Origin: Jaapia argillacea MUCL 33604
Lineage: Eukaryota; Basidiomycota; Agaricomycetes; Jaapiales; Jaapiaceae
NCBI GenBank assembly: GCA_000697665.1
Contig: KL197712.1
Span: 1,834,766 to 1,898,765 of the forward strand
DNA length: 64,000 nucleotides
Direction of reading: 5' to 3'
Within the stretch, counting starts at the first letter, position 1; every line of letters begins with the position of its first letter. Below are positions 10,437-20,092 of the stretch, piece after piece. Both the position numbers and the translations under genes were made by a program. The notes under the pieces were generated by a model, which saw nothing but the letters and a program-made list of their open reading frames with translations, had not been told where the DNA came from and did not search any database.

Positions 10437-12048
10437 ATGGACATCGGTAAATCCCTCCATCCCCCGCGTTATCCAGTTTTTTCTTGACTTTTTTGCGAAA
10501 GACTTGGACCTTTGGGAGGCCCTACGTTCGAATCAAACTTCCATGTCCGGCGTGAACTTGCACGCGGAACTGTATAAGGCTTGGGAGGAGTTTGATGAGG
10601 CTGAAGTTGAGCTTCGGAAGTTGCGTAGGCGGATCAGTGCTCTTGAGGAGAAGAGGGATTTCACACAGTCACGATGCACCAATATCATATCGCTATTGGC
10701 CCCCATCCGACGTCTTCCTCCCGAGATTATCTCCAAGATCTTCGCGCACACACTGGGCCCAGGTCTTGTGGATCCGTTAAAGCATCCCCTCCCCGTCCTC
10801 CTGACCCATGTGTGTTCTTACTGGAGACATATTGCTTTGTCGACCCCGACCCTTTGGTCGTCATTGTCCGTAGAACCTAGGTACGACCACAACAGTGCGC
10901 AAACCAAGCAGATCTTGGACGAGTTCCTTGCACGGTCTGGGACTGCCCCTCTCTCGATTTTCATCCACTTGCGACATTTTGAGGGCGGAGATCCACTGGG
11001 TACCCTTGTAGAACATGCACATCGATGGAAGTCCCTTTCTATCTTCCTAGATGGATCCCATCTCCGACTAGATCCTCTTCGAATCGAGGATGTTCGATTG
11101 GCTCAACTCGAGCAAGTCCACCTCGAAAAGTACAGAGAATATCAGTCCGACCCTCCGTTCTTACAAGAGATCACAGTCTTTCAAACAGCTCCGAACCTCA
11201 CCAGCGTCACCCTCGCAGAATTGTGGCGTCCGAATATCTCACCTCTGCCCTGGAGCCAACTTACCCACCTCGCTCTCGGAGACGCAGACAGTTTTACTGT
11301 CCTTTCTATTGCCGATCTTTTTGACATCTTGCCACGATGTAGTCAATTGACACACTTTACCTTTGCCTCCCTCTGTGGAGACAATGACGAACCAGGTCGC
11401 CACCCTGGGATGCCGAATCTCATCGAGTTACCCAAACTTCGGTCTCTAATCCTTCGACGTACTCGTGGAGTCGGGTACTTCTTACGGCAGCTCAGAGTCC
11501 CGGATTTGAACAAGTTCATATACCAGGCCCCCTTTGGCTCCTCGACCCCGCGTTGTGATCTTGCGTTCACGACGTTGGGCCTCCAGTCTTGCCTTCAAAA
11601 ATCTCGCTGTGTCATCACGACACTAGAATTCACCCCTGTATCTGCCACACTCGATGACGTGCTTCGATTCCTTTACTCTCTACCGTCGATTCGGAATGTT
11701 CACCTCCACCTTGGTGCACAATCTTCTGAGCACGACTTGCACATCATCCGATATCTCTCAGGTCCGGATTCTATTCCGTCGGATCGGACATCCGGATCTC
11801 AAAAACCCCTGATGTTGGAGAGCATCACGATCACCGACCTGCACGATTCTCTCCCTATAGTCGAAGCTCTCGTCTCCATGATTCGGTTCCGATGTGGTTT
11901 GCCCTCCGAGTCCTCAGACTCGTTCGTGGGTGCTACACCACCAACGACAAGGCTTGTCTTCGCTTCATTTGATAAGCGACTCTCCACTACGCTAGTGCCT
12001 CGATTGGAGGTGTGTGTCGCAACGGGCCTTCGTCTCGATTTCCATTAG
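10437..12048 (+). CDS. F-box protein, type B (copy B1)
   Basis: Two exons: 10437-10446 (10 nt) and 10502-12048; 518 residues starting MDIDLDLWEALRSN. The intron is bounded by GTAAAT and GAAAG. Residues about 25-60 form a charged coiled coil (YKAWEEFDEAEVELRKL). The F-box is at about residues 71-130 (LAPIRRLPPEIISKIF, then LTHVCSYWRHIAL). A leucine-rich C-terminal region follows (LTHLALGD, LPKLRSLILRR). Same architecture as the A genes but a distinct subfamily. Its partner is B2 at 18226-19842; the two are nearly identical in the N-terminus and C-terminal half but much more different in between. Function beyond SCF adaptor is unknown. Confidence 0.85.
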
Positions 12049-12185
12049 TCAAAAGGACCCTCACTTACGCCTCTCTAAATCTGTACATTCCTTGTACTGT
12101 TTGTCTTCCTCGAGCTTCGTTTCCACACCGTGTATATGAATACTTACGCTACGACCTCGTTTCACCATTCTGGCTTGTAAATGCG

Positions 12186-12757
12186 TCTACGATTGTATAG
12201 TGAATATCTGCGTTTTTCCCATCGGAAACGCGGGTAGAACGAGGTCAACCATCGACGGAGTAACTAAACCCTCGCGCTTTCGCTCCCATTTCCAATAGCA
12301 ACATGGCTTCCGAATAACCCCCGACCTCTCCAAAATTACAACACCTTCAACGCCTCCCTCTCGACTCCTAAACCCCCAAATCAACAACCATCCCATCTCT
12401 TTCCTCTCGACTATAACTACGAAATCGGGCACGACGGCTTTGATATCTTTGACAAATAGTTCTTTGAGGAGTTTACCGTCGTCACCGAGAAGTTCGAGGA
12501 GGTCAAGGTGAGAGGGGAAATGTGAGGGTGTATGTAGGCGTGGGTGTGGGTGTGATGGAACGCCTGGCCGGAGTGGGCAGGTGTGTGGAGGGAGTGGGGT
12601 AAGGGTTGAAATGGGCGTTCAAGGAGGGTGGATTGAGTGGGGGGTGGGCGATGACGGTGATGGTGATTGGTACGGATCGGGTTCGTCCCAATCGCATTCC
12701 AATTCCATAAAAAGACGGGGTCAGAATAGGCTGTCGGTGCAGGAAGGACATAGGATC
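12186..12757 (-). pseudogene. Truncated APH-like gene tail at duplication junction
   Basis: Matches the 3' part of the APH-like gene at 20093-21517, from about 20601 downward. The end segment is still readable (PDFVVIVERKE, EMGWLLIWGFRSRE). The His-rich region is shifted out of frame and the original stop is lost, so the frame runs on. It has no kinase core. It was created when the tandem duplication cut the gene, and it abuts the AlkB-like fragment at 12757/12758. Confidence 0.8.
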
Positions 12758-12764
12758 GGCTGAA

Positions 12765-12968
12765 CTACTCTGCCTCCCCATTAGCGTTCTCCGGAGTCCT
12801 CTTCTTTGCCACTGTGACGCGGCCAAGACCAGTGGTTGCAGAGGGGCCTGAGAGCAGGTTTTCTTCGGCGAAACGCGAGGAGGTGATCTCGCTAACGCCA
12901 GCGGCGTAAAGGGCGAGACATTGCTGAGAGACATTACTACGGAGTATAGAACACGGGCAGTCTCCCAT
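12765..12968 (-). pseudogene. Truncated 5' end of the AlkB-like gene
   Basis: Encodes MGDCPCSILRSNVSQQC and further sequence closely matching the first about 65 residues of the AlkB-like protein (MADCPCSRLRNVCQKC...). It ends at a stop immediately beside the junction at 12758. It keeps the Cys-rich start and the TVAKKRT motif but nothing downstream. The upstream flank (to about 13100) also matches 4020-4140, so the promoter was copied too and the fragment may still be transcribed. Confidence 0.8.
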
Positions 12969-13169
12969 CCCTGACCTCGAGACGCAAGAACCAGAGATAA
13001 TGAGCGGATATCAGCACGAGTCTGCCGAGAGAACATTATAATAACCTCATGGTTTATGCTGGAGGTTTTACGCAAGGCTTAGGGAAACACCAGACCGACC
13101 GGAGACTAAAGTCGCTGAACACGGTCTGTGACGAACCGTCACAACCTGTCACAGGGTTCCTCTGAGTCT

Positions 13170-14211
13170 CACTGCAGACGGGTGAGGATAAACCCTCCTG
13201 GCATATTGTTGACATAGCCATCCAAATTTGATGAAGATATACATGCCTGTGGCGCGTGAACGCAGCCAATTGTACTTATAGTTTACTTATACCGATGAGT
13301 ATTCCCGTGTGCCTCAGCCACATGGCGGAATCTTAACTATGTTTCAAAATATACCACTTGCCTGTGTCGAAAGGACGTATTATAAAAATAACCCTAAGGA
13401 TATGGCCCAAGGACCAAGCCATGCAGTATTTTTTGAATATGTCAGTGTGCTACTGATCTCCCCTCGGCTCGCTAATGGTCCTGCTACTTGCACGGTACGG
13501 ATATATTCAAAAAATACTGCATGGCTTGGTCCCTGGGCCATATCCTTAGGGTTATTTTTATAATATATCCTTTCGACACAGGCAAGTGGTATATTTTGAG
13601 ATATNNNNNNNNNNNNNNNNNNNNNNNNNNNNNNNNNNNNNNNNNNNNNNNNNNNNNNNNNNNNNNNNNNNNNNNNNNNNNNNNNNNNNNNNNNNNNNNN
13701 NNNNNNNNNNNNNNNNNNNNNNNNNNNNNNNNNNNNNNNNNNNNNNNNNNNNNNNNNNNNNNNNNNNNNNNNNNNNNNNNNNNNNNNNNNNNNNNNNNNN
13801 NNNNNNNNNNNNNNNNNNNNNNNNNNNNNNNNNNNNNNNNNNNNNNNNNNNNNNNNNNNNNNNNNNNNNNNNNNNNNNNNNNNNNNNNNNNNNNNNNNNN
13901 NNNNNNNNNNNNNNNNNNNNNNNNNNNNNNNNNNNNNGATATATTCAAAAAATACTGCATGGCTTGGTCCCTGGGCCATATCCTTAGGGTTATTTTTATA
14001 ATATATCCTTTCGACACAGGCAAGTGGTATATTTTGAGATATGGTTTAAATTCCGCCATGTGGCTGAGGCACGCCGGAATACTCATCGGTATAAGTAAAC
14101 TATAGGTACAATTGGCTGCGTTCACGCGCCACAGGCATGTATATCTTCATCAAATTTGGATGGCTATGTCAACAATATGCCAGGGGGGTTTATCCTCACC
14201 CGCCTGCAGTG
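13170..14211. mobile_element. Foldback DNA element with CACTG termini (non-autonomous, CACTA-like)
   Basis: The ends are perfect inverted matches over CACTGCAG, and inverted repeats continue for about 270 bp at high identity: left arm about 13170-13440, right arm ending 14211. They enclose a loop of about 60 bp (13441-13500). Flanking TCT at 13167-13169 and 14212-14214 is a candidate 3-bp target-site duplication. A 3-bp duplication plus CACTG termini resembles the CACTA/CMC superfamily; this class is an inference from termini alone. No transposase is present. The 333-base N run (13605-13937) lies inside the right arm. The matching site in copy 1 (about 4140-4260) lacks the element, so insertion followed the segmental duplication or occurred in only one copy. 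Confidence 0.8.
13605..13937. other. Assembly gap (N run), probably false
   Basis: The 105 bases before the gap (13500-13604) are the same as the 105 bases after it (13938-14042). This is what is expected when an assembler breaks in a palindrome and the two contig ends overlap. Collapsing the overlap leaves a continuous element of about 604 bp and no missing sequence. Confidence 0.8.
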
Positions 14212-14276
14212 TCTCCACCTCTTCCTCTCTTCAAGCGCTTCAAAAAGGACCTTATACTCAAACATTTCAACGTCTC

Positions 14277-15896
14277 ATGACGGACGTAGGTAAGTACTGG
14301 ACCGTTATTAAAAGCAATCTAGCCTCCCATTGACTTATCTTGCAAGACGCTGCAATTCTCGAGTCTTTGCGCTCGAATATCTTCGTCGTTCCCGAAGTTT
14401 ACTTGCAACAGGAGCTATCGAGAGCGCAGCAGGACGTCATTGAACTTGATGTTGAAATTTCAGCACTTTTGACACAGATCCGTGTCCTTAAGAAGAGGAG
14501 AGAGCTCTCCGAGTCCCGTTGCGCCAACATCAAGTCCCTATTCGTACCCATTCGACGGTTACCCCCCGAGGTCCTATCGGAAATATTCGAGCATCTCGTT
14601 ATTACGGGCGCCGGTAACTCCAACGATTATCACTTTTTGATCCCGCTCCGCCTCACACACATCTGTGGTTATTGGAGATGGCTGGCGAAGTCGATGCCAT
14701 CCTTGTGGCCATCGATATCTCTATGTCCAACAAATCAACTCCAGCTACGACGATATCAGGCAACATTGGATCATTTCCTCTCTCATTCAGCCACTCTCCC
14801 CCTCTCCGCCTCTATAACGTTATCCAGTGTTTTCCGGGGTCAATTCCTCTTGGATAAGCTTGTGGATCACACTTTTCGCTGGAAAGATATTCGCATTCAC
14901 TTGGGAGGGGATGAGGATCCACTTCGATCCCTCCTTCGAATTGGAGGGGCCAGCTTGACCCAGCTCAAGACATTCGAATTCCTCTCGGATGAAAATTTCG
15001 ACCCAGATACCTTCCCTTTCCTGCGTGACATCACATGCTTTGGAGACGCACCTGTGTTGACTCACGTCACTCTCGGGCTCAATTGGTTTCCTGCTGATCT
15101 GGCTATGCCTTGGAGCCAGCTCACTCACCTTGTGCTTGGTAGGGAGGGCGCACCTACATACCTTTGGCCAGAGGGTGTATTCGAAACTCTCCGGGAATGT
15201 ACCGAGTTGACACATCTTGATATCGTATTCTCGGATCAGGGCCTCGACTATGATCAGGAACAAGTCTCGCACGAGGACCGTATCGTTCTTCACAATCTAC
15301 AATCGCTACGCCTCCTGGGTGTCCCCAGAGATGATCTACTTTTCCAACAGCTCATCGCACCCAACTTGGCTCATTTTACTTATAAAGCATACTCCCACTA
15401 TTCACTCGAAACATCCATGTTTGTATCTTCATTGCCATCCCTACAAACTTGCATCGCACGATCCCAATGCACCATCACTTCATTCGATTTGACTCCCACG
15501 GACGCACCAGCGCAGGATATTCTCGACTGGCTTGACTGCCTTCCATGCCTTCGAGAGGTCACCATCGATGTATCCAGGTGTCTCCCGCAATTCCAGGAGG
15601 CCATCGTCGACTACTTCCTACCAATCGAGGTCGGCCTATCGTTTAAGCCCGAGCATGTCTATTACACACTACCCATGTTGGAGAGGATTACCCTCAAGGG
15701 CCCTGTCGAGTTTCCATTGGTCGCCGAATATCTCTTCGCCATGATCCAATTCCGATGTGGCTTCAGTTTGTTGACCGACCTTCCCTCTCGCCTTGTCGTT
15801 GCGACGTTCAACGGCGACCTTTGCACTGTCTTGTCAACGGACACTCGGTTGAAGGATTGTATAGAGGCGGGATTTCACCTCAATGTCGGTGAATGA
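14277..15896 (+). CDS. F-box protein, type A (copy A3)
   Basis: Exons 14277-14289 (13 nt) and 14347-15896; 520 residues beginning MTDVDAAILESL. The intron is GTAAGT...CAAG. The layout is as in A1: coiled coil at about 25-60, F-box with VPIRRLPPEVLSEIFEHL, RLTHICGYWRWL, then leucine-rich repeats (LTHVTL, LTHLDIV, LQSLRLLGV) and the shared C-terminus TRLKDCIEAG. The frame is open throughout. The gene is a patchwork: the region around 14600-14860 follows A2, while 14990-15200 follows A1. The 5' flank resembles that of A1 and the 3' flank that of A2. The foldback element ends 65 bp upstream of the start codon and so replaces part of the original promoter. Confidence 0.85.
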
Positions 15897-16223
15897 CGGG
15901 AGAAACATATCTTAAAGATAGACCGATTCTCGTTGTATCGGTAGGGTCATGTGCTTGTTGCATCCGATTCAATGCGCATGTGTCTCTGACACTTTGAGCG
16001 CCTTTTTGTCCATGTACTTACGATTTGTAGCCGGAATCCAATCAGAAGGATGGTCCCATTATACAGTATCAATGACATCACAATCACTCTCGTGAACTCT
16101 TCAACATACTTGAACGCGAACGTTTGAACGGTTGCAATTCACAAATCCTCACTTTACAAGATTCATCAATGTTCATCACGGAAACAGGGCTTACTTGTCA
16201 TATCGAGCCGGATGTGAACATAG
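15897..16223. other. Intergenic between A3 and C2
   Basis: Counterpart of 8073-8406 in copy 1, with scattered small indels. It holds the convergent 3' ends of A3 and C2 and no gene. Confidence 0.6.
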
Positions 16224-17489
16224 TCAGGCACTATGAGCGAACAACTTCCTCAACCCATCCAATGCAAAACCATAATCTCCCCTCTCGTCCTCGTCCCCCT
16301 CTTTCGAATTCCAGACCCCATCTTCGCCCCAACAACCCCTCCCACCCCAAACCCTATCCTCCCACTCCTCCCTCGCTTCCTCAAAACTATACGGCCCGTC
16401 CCTGTTCCTCACTCTCTCTTCGACCACCTCTTCATCCTCACTCCCACAAAGGCGAGTATGACTCATCCTCCAAGCCGCCCACATCTCCCTATCGAAATCT
16501 CTCACCACAACCCTTCCTTCAACTCCCCCCTTTGAAAGGTCTCTATCCTCAACAACAAGTCTATCCAACCACATCTTCATCATATGCCCAGCAGTCCACC
16601 TCCCATGTTTGGGTAACCGAAGTCTCATTACCAATTTCTGGAAAGTTTCGGGGAATGGTTGGAGGAGCGGTTCGCCGATTTGGTTCTCCCATGGATGGGC
16701 GTGATGAGGGTCTGCGATGGATCGTAAGCCCAGAGCGACAGCGAAGTGGGAGGGATGGGGAAGGTCCCATTGAGGACCTGAGAGGCATAGGTGTGTGAGG
16801 TTGGGTGCGTAGAATGCGATTTTGTAGAGGTGGTGGGAGAGGACGCCACCTTCCGGCGTGTTTCGTGATAGCACACTATCTCGATAGGCTAGATGGACTC
16901 GTTTGAGGGTTGGGAAAGGGGTTTGGGGGAGAAGAGGTATGACTTGGGAGGGAAGACGAGTGATTGGGTAGGAGACGAAGAAGGTGAGTTCGTGTAGGTG
17001 AGGGAGGGAGGTGGTCAAAGCAGGGAGAGTGGTGTATGGCGCGAGGAAGATAGTGAGGGAACGAAGGGTTGGCGCGATGAGTGCGAGGACGCGATTTAGA
17101 TGGTGAGTGAGTTCGTTAAAGGTATGAGTCCATTCCTCAACGTGACTGTTGTTCAGCAGCTGCCATGATCTCGCCCTCTGCGCCTTCTCCCTATTGGTGT
17201 TATAAACCCTGACGAACAAATGCGCCACTCTCCTCTTCTCGTCTGGTATCCCTTCCAACATCCTCACAAACGCATGGAGCGTTGGAAACGTAAGTTGCGA
17301 TATGTCAAATGAAGCGACGAGAGTGGAGAGGCGGATGGTGGTGGCGATGTCATGGAAGAACTTGGAAGTTAGGGTGAGTGCATTGCAGGTTGGTGGGTGG
17401 GTGACGAGGGGTTGGAAGATGAGGATCCAGACTTCGGGAGGGATACGCGTGATGGCGAGGGTATCGTTGGTGGATTGGGTATCGTCCAT
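16224..17489 (-). CDS. F-box protein, type C (copy C2)
   Basis: Single exon, 421 residues, starting MDDTQSTNDTLAITRI. Nearly identical to C1 over its whole length, including the F-box TRIPPEVWILIFQPL near the N-terminus. It lacks the second TAGW unit. The open frame and the mostly conservative differences suggest both C copies are kept. It lies antisense between A3 and B2, as C1 does in copy 1. Confidence 0.82.
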   Translation of the reverse strand: MDDTQSTNDTLAITRIPPEVWILIFQPLVTHPPTCNALTLTSKFFHDIATTIRLSTLVASFDISQLTFPTLHAFVRMLEGIPDEKRRVAHLFVRVYNTNREKAQRARSWQLLNNSHVEEWTHTFNELTHHLNRVLALIAPTLRSLTIFLAPYTTLPALTTSLPHLHELTFFVSYPITRLPSQVIPLLPQTPFPTLKRVHLAYRDSVLSRNTPEGGVLSHHLYKIAFYAPNLTHLCLSGPQWDLPHPSHFAVALGLRSIADPHHAHPWENQIGEPLLQPFPETFQKLVMRLRLPKHGRWTAGHMMKMWLDRLVVEDRDLSKGGVEGRVVVRDFDREMWAAWRMSHTRLCGSEDEEVVEERVRNRDGPYSFEEAREEWEDRVWGGRGCWGEDGVWNSKEGDEDERGDYGFALDGLRKLFAHSA

Positions 17490-18225
17490 TTTCCAGTGAG
17501 AGCTGGAGGGTGAGATGGTTTGAAGTGCTCTCGAAGCCGAGTAGATTATATACTAATCCTACCCGACTCAGTGGACTTGGGTGAGGATGTTACTTCGGCT
17601 CCGACGAGTTGACAACGGGCAGTGTGCCGGAGGGTTGTGACTCCATTTCGAAAGCCTAAAAGTTCGTTGCTATGTTCGATGGAAGATGAGTGGGAGACTC
17701 GGAGAGCATGGCGTTCGCTACAGCTTGAGGCTATGCTCGTTTGTCAACCGGACAACACAGCTTCACCGAGAGGAAGAATTCCTGGACTGACATAAGAGAC
17801 CGAGCGGGTTTCCAGGAAGGACAGTTGGACGCAGATGTGGTTCAGAGTGTCCAGGTTGACATCGCTGAGCTGTCCAAGCGCTCGAGTCTAAAGCGGAAAA
17901 CCAGAACGGGTTCAAAACAGGTTACTATTTTCGTCTTACACCCAACAGTCTTACAACAGCGTCTCCAGCCTCAGGGCCACTACATCGTCCAACAGTAGTT
18001 GCCGTCAGGATCTGGTGTGTGTGCGATTTGAGGGTTACATCGTTAGCCAGAAACGTTGACCTTCAAATTTCATTTTCGTCGTCCCGTCGCTTTTCGTTCA
18101 AAAGTCCTGCCATCGCTTCGACTCTCTACTCGACACATCGATCGTTCCTCTGTGTCGAACCTGGCGACCAAAGAACTACCTTATTTGAATCCTGATAACG
18201 ATCTACACCTCGGTTGAGAGTCAAT
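17490..18225. other. Divergent intergenic between C2 and B2
   Basis: Counterpart of 9685-10436. It contains the C2 TATA-like sequence near 17544-17553 and the second copy of the short conserved frame (to 17998) without an ATG. No independent gene is supported. Confidence 0.5.
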
Positions 18226-19842
18226 ATGGACATCGGTAAGCACCTCCATCTCCCGCGTTATCTAATTTTTTCTTGACTCTTTGCCAAAGATTCGGACCTT
18301 TGGGAGGCTCTACGTTCGAATCAAACTTCCATCTCCGGCGTGAACTTGCACGCAGAGCTGTATAAGGCTTGGGAGGAGTTTGATGAGGCGGAAGTTGAGC
18401 TTCGGAAGTTGCGTAGGCGGGTCAGTGCTCTCGAGGAGAAGAGGGATCTCACACAGTCACGATGCACCAATATCATATCGCTATTGGCCCCCATCCGACG
18501 TCTACCTCCCGAGATTATCTCCAAGATCTTCGTGCACACAGTGGGCCCAGATTTTATAAATCCCTTAAAATATCAGCTCCCGGTCCTCCTCACCCACGTA
18601 TGTTCCTACTGGAGGCAGATTGCATTGTCTACGTCGACCCTTTGGGCGTCTTTACTCATAGCCCCTCGTGACGGCGGGGAAATAGCACGGATGAGGCCGA
18701 TCTTGGACTGCTTCCTCGCACGCTCTGGGACTGTCCCTCTCTCGACTCACGTCGACTTGCGGCTTCTTGGTGGCGGAGATCTGGTGGATCGTCTCTCACA
18801 ATACGCTCATCGATGGAATCTCTTTTCTATCTTCTTGGGTGACAGTTTGGACCCCCTCCGGCCCCTTCGTCAAATCCGAGATGGTGCGTTGACTCAACTC
18901 AAGGAAGTCCGCCTCATCCGAGACAGTGGACTTCAGCCCCGTGTCCCCTTCCTACAAGAGATTACGGCATTCCAAACAGCTCCGAACCTCACCAAGGTCA
19001 CACTCGAACTCAGTTGGGGACCAAATATCTTAGCTCTACCCTGGAGCCAACTTACCCACCTCGCTCTCGGAGACACAGAGAATCTTACTGTCATTTCAAC
19101 TGCCGATCTTTTTGACATCTTGCCACGATGCAGTCAATTGACACACTTTAGCTTTGCCTCCCCCTGTGGAGACAATGACGAACCAGGTCGCCGCCCTGAG
19201 ATGCTGAATCTCATCGAGTTACCCAAACTTCGGTCCCTAACCCTTCGACATGCTCGTGGAGTCGGGTACTTCTTACAGCAGCTCAGAGTCCCGGACTTGA
19301 ACAAGTTCATATACCAGTCCCCCTTCCAATCCCCGACCCAACATTGCGATCTTGCGTTCACAACGTCGGGCCTCCAGTCTTGCCTTCGACGATCTCACTG
19401 TGTCATCGTGACACTGGAATTCACCCCTGTATGCGCCGCACTCGAAGACGTGCTCCGGTTCCTTCACTGCCTACCGTCGATTCGGAATCTTCACCTCGAC
19501 CTTGGTACACAATCTGCTGATTACGACTTGGACATCATCCGATATCTCTCAGGTCCGAATTTTGTTCCTTCGGATCAGACACCCGGAACTCAAAACCACC
19601 GGATGTTGGAGAGCATCACGATCACCGACCTGAACGATTATCCCTATGTAGTCGAAGCTCTCGTCTCCATGATTCGGTTCCGATGTGGCTTGCCCTCCGA
19701 GTCCTCAGACTCGTTCACGCGTGCTTCACCGCCGGCGGCAAGGCTTGTCTTCGCTTCATTCGGTAGACAACTCTCTGCTACACTTTTGCCTCGATTGGAG
19801 GAGTGTGTCTCAGCGGGCCTTCGTCTCGATTTCCATGGGTAA
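18226..19842 (+). CDS. F-box protein, type B (copy B2)
   Basis: Exons 18226-18235 (10 nt) and 18290-19842; 520 residues beginning MDIDSDLWEALRSN. It has a coiled coil (YKAWEEFDEAEVELRKL), an F-box (LAPIRRLPPEIISKIF) and a leucine-rich C-terminus (LTHLALGD, LPKLRSLTLRHA). Compared with B1, the first about 90 residues are almost unchanged. The block from the F-box end to about residue 215 is heavily substituted, and the remainder is again similar. The frame is intact. Confidence 0.85.
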
Positions 19843-20092
19843 CCAAAGACGCTCAGTTACGCCTTCCAAATCTGTACGTTTCCCCAGACTGCTTGTCTTC
19901 CTCGAGCTTTGTTTCCCTACCGTGTATAAGAATACTTACGCTACGATCATCTTTCACCATTCTGGCTTGACTGTGTCTACGATTGTACATTGAATATGTG
20001 TGTTTATCCATCGTAAACACGGATAGAATAGAAACACCCAGTGACGAAGAACCTAAGCCCTCGTACTCTCACTTCCGTTTCCAGCACCAATA

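Larger units (their letters stand above)
3811..12757. repeat. Tandem segmental duplication, copy 1
   Basis: This segment matches 12758-20601 in order and orientation: AlkB-like 5' end, F-box A, antisense F-box C, F-box B, tail of the APH-like gene. Similarity starts at 3811 (GGCTGAACT, inside exon 1 of the AlkB-like gene). It ends at 12757, inside the truncated APH-like tail. Copy 1 is longer because it holds a second A-type gene at 6475-8072. Confidence 0.88.

Noticed and set aside
12503-13075. 190-codon minus-strand ORF across the duplication junction
   Set aside because: It uses a phase different from both parent genes and joins their fragments; it is a by-product of the breakpoint.
13380-14125. 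Open frames of 130-213 codons across the N run on both strands
   Set aside because: They exist only because Ns are read through; the real sequence is a foldback element.
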